Shown here one piece after another: positions 1 through 7,272 of a DNA stretch of 36,420 bases. The position numbers were made by a program, and so were the translations under genes. The notes under the pieces are model-generated. The model had not been told where the DNA came from. It did not search any database and saw only the letters and a program-made list of their open reading frames with translations. Source of the DNA: Phenylobacterium sp. (GTDB taxonomy: Bacteria > Pseudomonadota > Alphaproteobacteria > Caulobacterales > Caulobacteraceae); NCBI RefSeq assembly GCF_024508875.1, contig NZ_JANINU010000144.1, positions 1 to 36,420 on the forward strand, given 5' to 3'. Each line of letters starts with the position of its first letter. Position 1 is the stretch's first letter.

Positions 1-2
1 CC

Positions 3-461
3 TTCGACCGCATCCTGTCGGTGAACCTGAAGGGCATGTGGCTGGTGACCAAGGCCGCGCTCGCCGTTATGCGGGCGCAGGGTTCGGGCGCCATCGTCAA
101 CGTCTCGTCCCTGGCCGCCCGGGCCGGCGGCATCCAGGTGGCCTACGAGGTCTCCAAGGCCGCCGTGAACCGCCTGACCACCTCGACGGCGCAGAGCCAG
201 GCCCGCTACGGCGTCCGCTGCAACGCCGTGCAGCCCGGCCTGATGGACACGCCCATGGCCGTGGCCGGCATCGCCGGCGCCAGCGGCCGCAGCCAGGCCG
301 AGGTCCGCGCGGAACGGGACGCCCGCGTGCCGCTGGGCGGCAAGATGGGCACGGCCTGGGACACCGCCTATGCGGCCCTGTTCCTGGCGTCGGACGAGGC
401 CAAGTTCATCACCGGCGCCATCCTGCCCGTCGATGGCGGCATGGGCGTTCGCATCGGCTGA
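3..461 (+). CDS. SDR family oxidoreductase, 3' part
   Basis: This is the C-terminal part of a classical short-chain dehydrogenase/reductase; the N-terminal Rossmann glycine motif lies upstream of the window. The frame is open from base 3. Visible family features are the VNLKG helix, the catalytic serine in IVNVSS, the YEVSK form of the YxxxK active site, the NAVQPG segment after it, and the usual C-terminal end FITGAILPVDGG. Such enzymes reduce or oxidise alcohols and ketones with NAD(P)H in the cytoplasm. The substrate cannot be told from the sequence. About 70 bp separate its stop from the next small gene. Confidence 0.9.
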   Translation, partial: FDRILSVNLKGMWLVTKAALAVMRAQGSGAIVNVSSLAARAGGIQVAYEVSKAAVNRLTTSTAQSQARYGVRCNAVQPGLMDTPMAVAGIAGASGRSQAEVRAERDARVPLGGKMGTAWDTAYAALFLASDEAKFITGAILPVDGGMGVRIG

Positions 462-530
462 GCGGGAACGCGCTGCGAAGCCTCGCGTTACCGGCCCCTG
501 TCGTGGGGGACTGACCCGGAGAGCTGTCTG

Positions 531-605
531 ATGAACGGTATCATCTATCTTGTCGGCCTGGTCGTCGTCGTCCTGGCCGTGCTGGGCTTCCTCGGAATCC
601 GCTAG
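531..605 (+). CDS. 24-residue single-pass membrane peptide
   Basis: A short ATG frame encodes 24 residues that begin MNGIIYLVGL and end FLGIR. Almost the whole peptide is one hydrophobic helix, with only a terminal arginine as charge. A GGAG ribosome-binding site lies about 8 bases before the ATG. The gene sits between the SDR gene and selO. I recall similar peptides in Caulobacterales genomes, but that is memory and not a search. Function is unknown. The clean ribosome site and fully hydrophobic, charge-capped composition favour a real gene. Confidence 0.6.
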   Translation: MNGIIYLVGLVVVVLAVLGFLGIR

Positions 606-638
606 CCCTACGCCGCGTCGCGCGGCTAGCTGGCCCGC

Positions 639-2054
639 ATGCCCGTCTCGTCCGCCTACCGCCCTGATCCGCAGTTCCCGGCCCTTGGCGGCGAGTTCGC
701 CGATCCGGTGGCGGCGGCGGACTTCCCCGCCACCATCCTGCGCTACCGCAACGACCGCGCCGCGGCGACCGTGGGGCTGGACACCCTTACCGACGACGAG
801 TGGATCGCCCACTTCGGGCGGTTCCAACCCCTGCCAGGCAACATCGATCCGCCTGTGGCGCAGCGGTACCACGGCCACCAGTTCCGCGTTTACAACCCGG
901 AGCTCGGCGATGGCCGCGGCTTCCTCTTCGCGCAGCTCCGCGAGGCGCGGAGCGGCCGCCTCCTGGACCTCGGGACCAAGGGATCGGGCCAGACGCCCTG
1001 GTCGCGCCAGGGCGACGGCCGTCTCACCCTGAAGGGCGGCGTGCGTGAGGTCCTGGCCACCGCCCTGCTGGAAGCGCTGGGCGTGCCGACCTCGCGCTCG
1101 TTCTCGCTGGTCGAGACCGGCGAGGCGCTGGAGCGCGGCGACGAGCCCAGCCCGACCCGCTCGGCTGTCCTGGTGCGCCTGTCGCACAGCCATGTGCGGT
1201 TCGGCACGTTCCAGCGCCACGCGTTCTTCGAGGCCAACGACCGGATCGAGGCGCTCGTCGCCCACGTGATCGGCCTCTACTACCCTGAGCTCGAAGGCGC
1301 GAACGACCCGGCCGCCGCGCTGATGGGCGCCGTCTGCGGCAAGGCGGCGAGGCTGGCCGCGCGCTGGATGGCCGCCGGCTTCGTCCACGGCGTACTCAAC
1401 ACCGACAACATGAACATCACGGGCGAGAGCTTCGACTACGGTCCCTACCGCTTCCTGCCGAAGTCGGACCCCAACTTCGTCGCTGCCTACTTCGACCACT
1501 CCGGCCTCTACAGCTTCGGCCGCCAACCGGAGGCGGTGTTCTGGAACCTGCAGCAGCTTGCCGGTTGCCTGAGTCTCGTCACCGACAGCCAGGGCCTGGT
1601 CGACGCCCTGAACGACTTCGGTCCGGCCTACCGCCGTGAGCTGATGGCGGCCATGCTGGCCCGCCTTGGCGTGACGCCGCGCGGCGACGAGGAGGACGCG
1701 CATCTCGTGCAGTCGGCCTTCCGCGCCCTGGCCGAGGGCGGCGACCGCCTGCGCTGGGAGCCGTTCTTCTTCGACTGGTTCTGCGGCCGCGAAGACCGCG
1801 CCCTGGCCGGCCCGCGCGCCGCGTTCTACGCCGAGGAGGATTTCGCCGAGTTCCGCCAGGGGCTCGCCGCCTATGACGCCGAGCGGCCCGAGCGGCTGGC
1901 CCATCCCTATTTCGCTCAGTCCGAGCCCGAGGAACTGCTGATCGACGAGATCGAGTCGATCTGGGCCGACATCGACGCCCGCGACGACTGGAGCGCCTTC
2001 CACGCCAAGCTCGCCCGCATCGAGACTGCCCGGCAGGGCTGGGGGCTCAGCTAG
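639..2054 (+). CDS. selO: Protein adenylyltransferase SelO (YdiU family)
   Basis: SelO is a pseudokinase-fold enzyme that transfers AMP from ATP to serine, threonine or tyrosine of target proteins and is linked to redox stress. The 471-residue length fits the bacterial family (about 480). The nucleotide-binding motif DLGTKGSGQTPWSR lies near residue 110. The catalytic and metal-binding stretch HGVLNTDNMNITGESFDYG lies near residues 250-268. The N-terminal YHGHQFRVYNP block is also characteristic. The C-terminal end has no cysteine or selenocysteine, so the redox switch described for some members would not form at the tail here. The stop overlaps the end of the convergent transporter gene by 8 bases. 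Confidence 0.95.
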   Translation: MPVSSAYRPDPQFPALGGEFADPVAAADFPATILRYRNDRAAATVGLDTLTDDEWIAHFGRFQPLPGNIDPPVAQRYHGHQFRVYNPELGDGRGFLFAQLREARSGRLLDLGTKGSGQTPWSRQGDGRLTLKGGVREVLATALLEALGVPTSRSFSLVETGEALERGDEPSPTRSAVLVRLSHSHVRFGTFQRHAFFEANDRIEALVAHVIGLYYPELEGANDPAAALMGAVCGKAARLAARWMAAGFVHGVLNTDNMNITGESFDYGPYRFLPKSDPNFVAAYFDHSGLYSFGRQPEAVFWNLQQLAGCLSLVTDSQGLVDALNDFGPAYRRELMAAMLARLGVTPRGDEEDAHLVQSAFRALAEGGDRLRWEPFFFDWFCGREDRALAGPRAAFYAEEDFAEFRQGLAAYDAERPERLAHPYFAQSEPEELLIDEIESIWADIDARDDWSAFHAKLARIETARQGWGLS

Positions 2055-2937
2055 CGGTCTTCCGCGAGGCCCACTGGCCAAGGACGATGCCTGCCAGCGC
2101 GATCGCAGCGCCCAGACCCTGCAGCGGGCCGATGGCCTCGGCGAACAGGACGTAGCCCAGGATTGCGGCGACCACGGGCTGGACCAGCACCACGACCGAG
2201 GCCGTGGGCGTGGGCAGGCGGCCCATCGCCCAGGCGATGGAGCCCTGTCCCGCGACGTGCATCAGGCCCAGCCCGACGCAGGCCGCCCAGCCGCGAGGCG
2301 TGGCCGGAACAAGCCGCTCGCCCAGCAGGACCGCCGCCGCCAGCAGCAGGGGCGCCCCGGTGACACTGGCCCAGAACATCAGGCGGCTCGCCGTCTCGCG
2401 CTTGCGGCCTTCGGCCATGGTAAGGAAGTAGAGCGCGTACCAGACGGCGGTGATCAGCGAGAGCGTGTCGCCCAGCGGCTGGTTTCGCGGCGTCCCGCCG
2501 GTCTTCTCGATCGCCATCATCGACGCGCCCGCGACCGCCGCGGCCACGGCGACGAGGAACAGCGGCCGGGGTCGCTGGCGCAGGAAGACCCAGGCGACCG
2601 CCGTCACCACCACCGGCGTCAGGTTGGTCAGGACCGTGGCGTTGGCGACCGAGGTGTACTGGATGCCGTAATGCCAGAAGCCGAGGTCCAGCGCGAAGAA
2701 CAGGCCGGCCAGCAGCGCCCATTTCGACGGCGCGCCGCCGAAGCCGCCGGTGCGCGCCGCCATGATCGCCAGCAGCGGAGCGGCGAAGACCAGCCGCCAG
2801 ACGCCGGTCGCGGTCGGGCCGGCGTCGCTGAGGCGCACCAGGATGGCGGCCAGTCCGATGATGCACGCGCCCATCACCAGCACCGCCAGCGCCTGGGCGC
2901 GGCTCGCGGCGTTCGGGCTGGCGGTCGCGTCAGTCAA
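2047..2937 (-). CDS. DMT superfamily (EamA) transporter
   Basis: The product has about ten hydrophobic helices arranged as two EamA repeats, as in drug/metabolite exporters of roughly 300 residues. A first-repeat mark is the segment near GPTATGVWRL, and the end is the charged SRKTAS. I chose the TTG at 2937 because GGGAG stands 8-12 bases before it and because it overlaps the gluQ stop as TTGACTGA, which suggests translational coupling. A GTG at 2967 in the same frame is the alternative. Substrate is unknown. It is the downstream gene of a two-gene unit with gluQ. Confidence 0.88.
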   Translation of the reverse strand: MTDATASPNAASRAQALAVLVMGACIIGLAAILVRLSDAGPTATGVWRLVFAAPLLAIMAARTGGFGGAPSKWALLAGLFFALDLGFWHYGIQYTSVANATVLTNLTPVVVTAVAWVFLRQRPRPLFLVAVAAAVAGASMMAIEKTGGTPRNQPLGDTLSLITAVWYALYFLTMAEGRKRETASRLMFWASVTGAPLLLAAAVLLGERLVPATPRGWAACVGLGLMHVAGQGSIAWAMGRLPTPTASVVVLVQPVVAAILGYVLFAEAIGPLQGLGAAIALAGIVLGQWASRKTAS

Positions 2938-3754
2938 AGCCCAGCTCCCGGCGCAGGTCGCCCGCACTCATGCCGCCTTCGCGCAAGGACCGCAGCGTCT
3001 CGGACCGGTCGCGCTTGGCGAAGCGCTTGCCGTCCGGGCCCAGCAGCAGGTCGTGGTGTCGATAGATGGGCGTCGGCAGGCCCAGCAGCGCCTGCAGCAG
3101 GCGCTGGACGTGGGTGGCCTCGAACAGGTCGCAGCCGCGGATGACGTGGGTGATCTCCTGCAGCGCGTCGTCCACGACCACGGCCAGGTGGTAGGCGACG
3201 CCCACGTCCTTGCGCGCCAGCACCACGTCGCCGCCGAGTTCGGGCTGTGCCGTGATGCGGGCCTCGCCCTCCATGAACGTCAGACCCGCGAAGCCGCCCA
3301 GCCTGCGCGCCGCGGCGTCCAGCGACAGGCGCCAGGCGAAGGGCTCGCCTGCCGCGAGACGGCGCATCTCCTCGGCCCGGCCCAGTGGCCCGCCGCGGAA
3401 AACCTCCATCGGGCCGTGCGGCGCCGACGCCATGGCCTCGGCCACCTCCTTGCGCGTGCGGAAGCAGCGATAGACCAGGCCGTCGGCCTCGAGGCGGCCC
3501 AAGGCGGCATGGTAGTCGTCGAGGTGCTCGGACTGGCGCCGGACCGGCTCCTCCCACTCAAGGCCCAGCCAGCCCAGGTCCTCGTAGATCGCGGCCTCGA
3601 ACTCGGGTCGGCAGCGGGTCGCATCGATGTCCTCGATCCTCAGCACGAACCGTCCGCCCGTCGCGCGCGCGGCGGCGAAGGCGGTCAGCGCGGAGAAGGC
3701 ATGACCCTTGTGCAGAAATCCCGTCGGGGAGGGGGCGAAGCGGGTGGCGAACAC
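2930..3754 (-). CDS. gluQ: Glutamyl-queuosine tRNA(Asp) synthetase GluQRS
   Basis: This is a truncated glutamyl-tRNA synthetase paralogue that activates glutamate and attaches it to the queuosine base in the anticodon of tRNA-Asp. The N-terminal RFAPSPTGFLHKGHAF carries the HIGH-type signature as HKGH, followed by the glutamate-binding LRIEDID. The KMSKS-like signature is KRFAKRD near the C-terminus. The 274-residue length lacks the anticodon-binding domain of GluRS, as expected. Only one cysteine is present in the YRCFRTRKEV region, so the zinc site of some family members seems missing. It lies 9 bases downstream of the tetR gene on the same strand. Confidence 0.95.
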   Translation of the reverse strand: MFATRFAPSPTGFLHKGHAFSALTAFAAARATGGRFVLRIEDIDATRCRPEFEAAIYEDLGWLGLEWEEPVRRQSEHLDDYHAALGRLEADGLVYRCFRTRKEVAEAMASAPHGPMEVFRGGPLGRAEEMRRLAAGEPFAWRLSLDAAARRLGGFAGLTFMEGEARITAQPELGGDVVLARKDVGVAYHLAVVVDDALQEITHVIRGCDLFEATHVQRLLQALLGLPTPIYRHHDLLLGPDGKRFAKRDRSETLRSLREGGMSAGDLRRELGFD

Positions 3755-3763
3755 CCGCGAGCC

Positions 3764-4393
3764 TTAGCAGGCGCCGTGCTTGGGCGCGAACAGCCCCATA
3801 TGGCTGAGGACGGCGTCGAGGAAGGCGCGCTCGCCGCCGAGCTCCTCCTTCAGGTGCTCGAACTGCTTGAAGCCGGCCATCTCGGCGAGGCCGTGGGCGC
3901 CGCACCAGGCGGCGATGGTGGCAAGTTCCAGGTGGGTTTCGGCCGCCGGGTCGGCGCCGCGTTCGACCATGGTGTCCCGGACCATGCAGTAGGCGCTGTC
4001 CTTGTTGCTCTGGGCGTCCTCCGGCAGAGCCTCCTTCTCGCGCACCATGTCGTACATCACGCGATAGAGCGCCGGGTTCTCGCGGGCGAAGCAGACATAG
4101 GTGATGCCGAGCGCGGTGAGCTGATGCGGACCGGCGTCCCGGGTCTTGGCTTCGGCCATCTGGGCGTTCAGCGTCTCCCAGCCCTCCTGCGCCACGGCGT
4201 CCATCAGCTCGGACTTGTCCTTGAAGTGGTGGTAGGGCGCCGCCGGACTAACGCCCGCCTCTCGCGCCACGGCCCGCAACGAAAGGGCGCTGGGCCCCTC
4301 CGCCTCCAGGAGCCGTCGGGCGGCGTCCACCAGCGCCCGGCGCAGGTCGCCGTGGTGATAGGGGCGGGGCTCGACGGTCTTCGTTTGGCTCAT
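3764..4393 (-). CDS. TetR/AcrR family regulator of the small-peptide locus
   Basis: The N-terminal 60 residues form a TetR helix-turn-helix (LSLRAVAREAGVSPAAPYHHF). The C-terminal ligand domain resembles the WHG/TetR_C_33 type (ALYRVMYDMV, then AAWCGAHGLAEM). I chose the ATG at 4393, beginning MSQTKTVEPR, because TAAGG sits just before it; an ATG 12 bases upstream is weaker. It is transcribed away from two 34-residue membrane-peptide genes. A 19-bp site directly upstream is shared with both peptide genes, so autoregulation and repression of the peptides is the likely role. The ligand is unknown. gluQ follows on the same strand. Confidence 0.92.
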   Translation of the reverse strand: MSQTKTVEPRPYHHGDLRRALVDAARRLLEAEGPSALSLRAVAREAGVSPAAPYHHFKDKSELMDAVAQEGWETLNAQMAEAKTRDAGPHQLTALGITYVCFARENPALYRVMYDMVREKEALPEDAQSNKDSAYCMVRDTMVERGADPAAETHLELATIAAWCGAHGLAEMAGFKQFEHLKEELGGERAFLDAVLSHMGLFAPKHGAC

Positions 4394-4413
4394 GAACCTT
4401 ACCATAATTTCAC

Positions 4414-4432
4414 ATCTGAGCGCTGTACAGAT
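4414..4432. promoter_or_regulatory. Operator copy 1, upstream of tetR
   Basis: The 19-bp sequence ATCTGAGCGCTGTACAGAT has the inverted ends ATCTG and CAGAT. It lies 21 bp upstream of the tetR start. It matches the two further copies at 4460 and 4759 at most positions, giving the consensus ATCTGWGCRCYGTWCARAT. The size, symmetry and place fit a TetR-family operator. Binding is inferred. Confidence 0.75.
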
Positions 4433-4435
4433 ATC

Positions 4436-4464
4436 TTGACGACGATCAGATGCGCGCCTATCTG
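4436..4464 (+). promoter_or_regulatory. Putative promoter of the first membrane peptide
   Basis: A TTGACG hexamer at 4436-4441 is followed after 17 bases by TATCTG at 4459-4464. The second element overlaps operator copy 2, so a bound repressor would block it. The match at -10 is only moderate. Confidence 0.5.
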
Positions 4465-4478
4465 AGCACCGTTCAAAT
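4460..4478. promoter_or_regulatory. Operator copy 2, upstream of peptide gene 1
   Basis: ATCTGAGCACCGTTCAAAT agrees with copy 1 at 15 of 19 positions. It overlaps the putative -10 element and lies 48 bp before the ATG of the first peptide gene. Confidence 0.72.
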
Positions 4479-4526
4479 AGAAAAGTCCCTCACTCCCCTG
4501 AGGGTTCAAACTGAAAGGTGTGTGTC

Positions 4527-4631
4527 ATGTCTCTCGCAAAGTTCGAACGCTTCTTCGATCGCGCGACCCCGGTCTTCCTCCTGTTCCTCGGCCTCACTGC
4601 GGCCGTGGCCACGGCGGGCCTGGGCGCCTAA
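4527..4631 (+). CDS. 34-residue membrane peptide, copy 1
   Basis: The frame encodes 34 residues starting MSLAKFERFFDR, a short amphipathic charged head, then one hydrophobic helix (PVFLLFLGLTAAVATAGLG). It shares 22 of 34 residues and its exact length with the next gene. Both have the same leader, a CTGAAA block and GGTGTGTGTC directly before the ATG. A hairpin terminator follows 33 bp after the stop. The paralogy, conserved ribosome site, operator and private terminator together make this a real gene despite its size. Candidate roles are a membrane stress peptide, a partner subunit of an efflux system, or a toxin-like peptide; none is shown. Confidence 0.8.
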   Translation: MSLAKFERFFDRATPVFLLFLGLTAAVATAGLGA

Positions 4632-4664
4632 GGATCTCCCTATCCGAGCGTCGAAGTCGATGGA

Positions 4665-4689
4665 GGGGCCCCGCTGCGGGCCCCTTTTT
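4665..4689 (+). terminator. Rho-independent terminator after peptide 1
   Basis: GGGGCCC at 4665-4671 pairs with GGGCCCC at 4678-4684 around a six-base loop and is followed by five T residues. It isolates peptide gene 1 from peptide gene 2. Confidence 0.9.
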
Positions 4690-4758
4690 CGTCGAAAATT
4701 TTGCGGCCGCGCATCCAAACGGGGTGCGTAAACGCATAACGGTCCTGTGAAAACGCTG

Positions 4759-4777
4759 ATCTGTGCACTGTTCAGAT
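4759..4777. promoter_or_regulatory. Operator copy 3, upstream of peptide gene 2
   Basis: ATCTGTGCACTGTTCAGAT is the third and most symmetric copy of the 19-bp site (half-sites ATCTG and CAGAT; GTTCAGAT matches the rc of ATCTGAAC). It lies 76 bp before the second peptide start. A matching promoter is less clear than for gene 1. Confidence 0.75.
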
Positions 4778-4853
4778 CGTGCTATCCCACAATCGTCCAA
4801 ACGGACAGCCCCGCTCCCCCGGGGTCCGAAACTGAAAACTCAAGGTGTGTGTC

Positions 4854-4958
4854 ATGAACCTCTCGCGCTTCGAACGCAGCTTCGACCGGATCGCCCCGGC
4901 GTTCCTGCTGGCCCTCGGCCTCTTCGCCGCCCTCTCTACGGCTGGCCTCGGCGTCTGA
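4854..4958 (+). CDS. 34-residue membrane peptide, copy 2
   Basis: This paralogue of the 4527 gene encodes 34 residues starting MNLSRFERSFDR, then a hydrophobic helix ending STAGLGV. Invariant between the pair are F6, E7, R8, F10, D11, R12, P15 and the TAGLG end. The leader holds a GC-rich hairpin (around 4801-4830), CTGAAA, and AAGGTGTGTGTC before the ATG. It has its own operator and terminator, so the two genes are separate cassettes and not one operon. The conserved charged head suggests selection on the peptide. Function is unknown. Confidence 0.8.
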   Translation: MNLSRFERSFDRIAPAFLLALGLFAALSTAGLGV

Positions 4959-4984
4959 CGTCCCTCCCGTCAGCGGACCAAGGA

Positions 4985-5005
4985 GGGGCCCTTCGGGGCC
5001 CCTTT
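4985..5005 (+). terminator. Rho-independent terminator after peptide 2
   Basis: GGGGCCC at 4985-4991 and GGGCCCC at 4996-5002 form a stem with a TTCG loop, followed by three T residues. The stem arms are identical to those of the first peptide terminator, which supports cassette duplication. Confidence 0.85.
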
Positions 5006-5070
5006 CGCTTTTGGGGCCTGGCGTCACCGTCTCCGCGGCCACCGCCGTCCTGGGACGTAGGCCCCCATGC

Positions 5071-5248
5071 GCGACGCCTAAGGCCTCGCCCTTTCGAAGA
5101 GAGGGCGAGGCGGAAGCGCTTTCCGATCCCGCCGTCGTGGATGTGTCTCCGAATCGGGCCTATATTTTTCCCCAGTCACGTCGATTCCAGTTGCTGAGGT
5201 GCTGTCTTCAGTCCCACGTCGACCGTCATAAGCGCCCTTAGGCGTCGC
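5071..5248. repeat. 13-bp inverted repeat enclosing the HNH gene leader
   Basis: GCGACGCCTAAGG at 5071-5083 is repeated in perfect inverted form at 5236-5248. Inside lies a second strong stem, GCCTCGCCCT at 5083-5092 with AGGGCGAGGC at 5102-5111, and the octamer CACGTCGA occurs twice in direct order. No coding frame is convincing here. The region could be a structured 5' leader of the HNH gene, a small RNA, or a small non-autonomous repeat. Confidence 0.5.
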
Positions 5249-5264
5249 TTCCGGAGGCCCTGCC

Positions 5265-5825
5265 ATGCAGGTGCTTAAGGCTCCGCCCTCCGGATGGCCG
5301 TGTCTTGTGCTCAACGCCGATTTCCGGCCGCTCTCCTATTATCCCCTGTCCCTCTGGCCGTGGCAGGAAGTGATCAAGGCGGTCTTCCTCGACCGCGTGG
5401 ACGTCGTGTCCACTTACGACCAGGAAGTCCACTCTCCCTCCTTTGCGATGAAGCTGCCCAGCGTCGTATCGCTGAAGCAGTACGTGGCCCAGGACCGCCC
5501 GCCGGCGTTCACCCGCTTCAACCTGTTTCTGCGCGACAGCTTTACCTGCCAGTACTGCACGGTGGGCGAAGACCTGACCTTCGACCACGTGATCCCCCGC
5601 TCGCGTGGCGGTCGCACCACGTGGGAGAACATCGTCACCGCCTGCGCGCGCTGCAATCTCACCAAGGGCGGCCGCACCCCGCACGAGGCCCACATGCACC
5701 CGCGCATGAAGCCTCGTCGACCCAGCGCCCACGAGCTCCAGGATCGCGGCCGCAGGTTCCCGCCGCATCACCTGCATGAGAGCTGGCTGGACTACCTCTA
5801 CTGGGACATCGAACTGGAGGCCTAG
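5265..5825 (+). CDS. HNH endonuclease; integration target of the element
   Basis: The 186-residue protein has a C-terminal HNH/zinc fold. A CQYC pair lies near residues 95-98, the DHVIPRSRGG box near 107, the ENIVTAC helix next, and a second CARCN pair near 126-130. The N-terminal half (PCLVLNADFRPLSYYPLSLW) is typical of a widespread bacterial HNH family that is not tied to restriction systems. The natural substrate is unknown. Its last codons contain the 21-bp repeat that is also found at 20906, so the present 3' end was supplied by the integrated element. The reading frame and the last residues (YLYWDIELEA) were preserved by the insertion. Confidence 0.92.
   Translation: MQVLKAPPSGWPCLVLNADFRPLSYYPLSLWPWQEVIKAVFLDRVDVVSTYDQEVHSPSFAMKLPSVVSLKQYVAQDRPPAFTRFNLFLRDSFTCQYCTVGEDLTFDHVIPRSRGGRTTWENIVTACARCNLTKGGRTPHEAHMHPRMKPRRPSAHELQDRGRRFPPHHLHESWLDYLYWDIELEA
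5792..5825 (+). repeat. attL: direct repeat in the HNH 3' end
   Basis: Bases 5792-5812 are identical to 20906-20926. The match continues as eight identical bases (CTGGAGGC) after one A/G change and reaches the TAG after one C/G change. Both changes are synonymous in the HNH frame. This is the crossover region of the integrase. Confidence 0.88.
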
Positions 5826-5922
5826 AGGTCCCGAGACGTCCCGGACCGCAGCATTTCCCTTGCGACTTCCGAGCATTAGGCCGATCATTCGGCCCACGTT
5901 GTCCCGGTATATCCCCCCAGCG

Positions 5923-5942
5923 GTGGTGACCGCGTGGTGACC
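5923..5942 (+). repeat. Integrase arm-type repeats, left end
   Basis: The 9-mer GTGGTGACC occurs at 5923-5931 and 5934-5942, so the two copies are 11 bp apart. The same pair with the same spacing is found at 20807-20826. Paired short repeats near attP flanks are typical of the arm sites bound by the N-terminal domain of tyrosine integrases. The second copy overlaps an upstream GTG in the integrase frame, which argues for a later start of that gene. Confidence 0.6.
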
Positions 5943-5966
5943 AGACTCAGCTCGGCATCGAGGATC

Positions 5967-7271
5967 ATGGCGGAAGAGACCGGTCGCGTGGCGCCCCTGA
6001 CTCAGCGCACTATCAAGGGCCTTGAACCGGCTGGGGGCCGGTATATCGTCTGGGACGAGAGCCTAAAGGGCTTCGGCCTGCGCGTAGAGCCCAGCGGCGC
6101 GAAGACGTTCCTAGTGAGGTACCGGGTAGGCGGCGGCCGTACGGCGCCGCGGAAGCAATTCAAGATCGGCCGGTATGGCGCCCTGACGCCTGACGAGGCC
6201 CGCGAGGCGGCCGCGCAAGTCCTGGCCAGGGTCGAGCTCGGCGAGGATCCTCAGACCACACGTGCCAAGGAGCGGAGGGCGGAGACTGTGGCGCAGCTCT
6301 GCGACGCTTATCTGGCGAGCGGCTGCGCCACAAAGAAGGCGAGTACGATCACCCTCGACCGCATCCGGATCGAGGGCCACATCAAGCCGCTAATCGGTCA
6401 CCTGCGCTCGACCCAGGTTAGCAGTGCCGATGTCGAGCGGATGCGGGACGCGGTCGCCTCCGGACGCATCCCGAGGCCGAAGGCCGAGGAGACGAAGGAG
6501 CCGGTGCCCAGGGTCAAGGCCGTGCGCCGCCCTGGCGAGCGGGCTCGAGGCGGCAAGACGGCCGCGACGAAGTCTGTGAAGCTCCTGCGAGCGATCTACG
6601 TTTGGGCCATCACGAACAAGGAGCTGGCAGTCGGCTCGAACCCCTGTGACGGCGTGAAAACCTTCGCCGACGGTCGGCGGGAGCGTTTTCTCTCTACGGC
6701 AGAGCTCGGCAGGCTGGGCGAGGCCCTGACGTCAGCCGAGATCGAAGGCGCCCACCGCCATCACGTCCGCATCGTGCGGCTGCTGGCCCTCACCGGCGCC
6801 CGCAAGAACGAGATCGCGCAGTTGCGGTGGAGCGAGGTCCAAGACGGATACCTGCAGCTCGAGGATAGTAAGACGGGCCGGAAGGTGGTTCCGCTCGGCG
6901 CCCCCGCGCAAACCCTCCTGGCAGAGGTCGAATGGACTGAATCGCCGTGGGTGTTCCCGGACCCGCGCGACGCCACCCTGCCGATCCGCAACCTGGATTG
7001 GGCCTGGGTTGGCTTTCGCAAGCGCGCCGGCCTCGAAGACGTCCGCATTCACGATCTCCGTCACAGTTTCGCCAGCGCCGGAGTGCTGGGCGGTGCCACT
7101 CTATTCTTGATCGGCAAGATGCTTGGGCATGCCCAAGCCGCGACGACACAGCGCTATGCGCATTTGGCTGATGATCCGGTCAGGGCGGCGGCCGATCGCA
7201 TCTCCGCCAGGATTGATGCTGCCCTCGCCGGTCGCCCGGACCCCAGTGCCGGCGAACTGGCGACAAACTGA
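5967..7271 (+). CDS. Tyrosine-type site-specific integrase
   Basis: This 434-residue phage integrase has an N-terminal arm-binding DUF4102-like part (GGRYIVWDESLKGFGLRV), a core-binding middle, and a C-terminal catalytic domain. Visible catalytic residues are the arginine in LTGARKNEIAQLRW near 279, HDLRHSFAS near 361-369, the second histidine in LGHAQ and the nucleophile tyrosine in TTQRYAHLA near 396. I chose ATG 5967 with GAGG just before it; a GTG at 5934 lies within an arm repeat. It catalyses recombination between attP and the end of the HNH gene. A lysine/arginine-rich insertion (around residues 170-200) lies between core-binding and catalytic parts. Confidence 0.95.
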   Translation: MAEETGRVAPLTQRTIKGLEPAGGRYIVWDESLKGFGLRVEPSGAKTFLVRYRVGGGRTAPRKQFKIGRYGALTPDEAREAAAQVLARVELGEDPQTTRAKERRAETVAQLCDAYLASGCATKKASTITLDRIRIEGHIKPLIGHLRSTQVSSADVERMRDAVASGRIPRPKAEETKEPVPRVKAVRRPGERARGGKTAATKSVKLLRAIYVWAITNKELAVGSNPCDGVKTFADGRRERFLSTAELGRLGEALTSAEIEGAHRHHVRIVRLLALTGARKNEIAQLRWSEVQDGYLQLEDSKTGRKVVPLGAPAQTLLAEVEWTESPWVFPDPRDATLPIRNLDWAWVGFRKRAGLEDVRIHDLRHSFASAGVLGGATLFLIGKMLGHAQAATTQRYAHLADDPVRAAADRISARIDAALAGRPDPSAGELATN

Positions 7272-7272
7272 A

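Noticed and set aside
639..2054. Selenocysteine or C-terminal redox cysteine in SelO
   Set aside because: The frame ends in WGLS with an ordinary stop; there is no in-frame TGA and no cysteine near the tail.
2750..4465. A 571-residue open frame on the plus strand
   Set aside because: It is antisense to gluQ and the TetR gene, which both show clear family motifs. High GC keeps the opposite frames open.
5780..5960. A tRNA gene as integration target
   Set aside because: No cloverleaf or T-loop sequence is seen at either junction; the repeat lies within HNH coding sequence.
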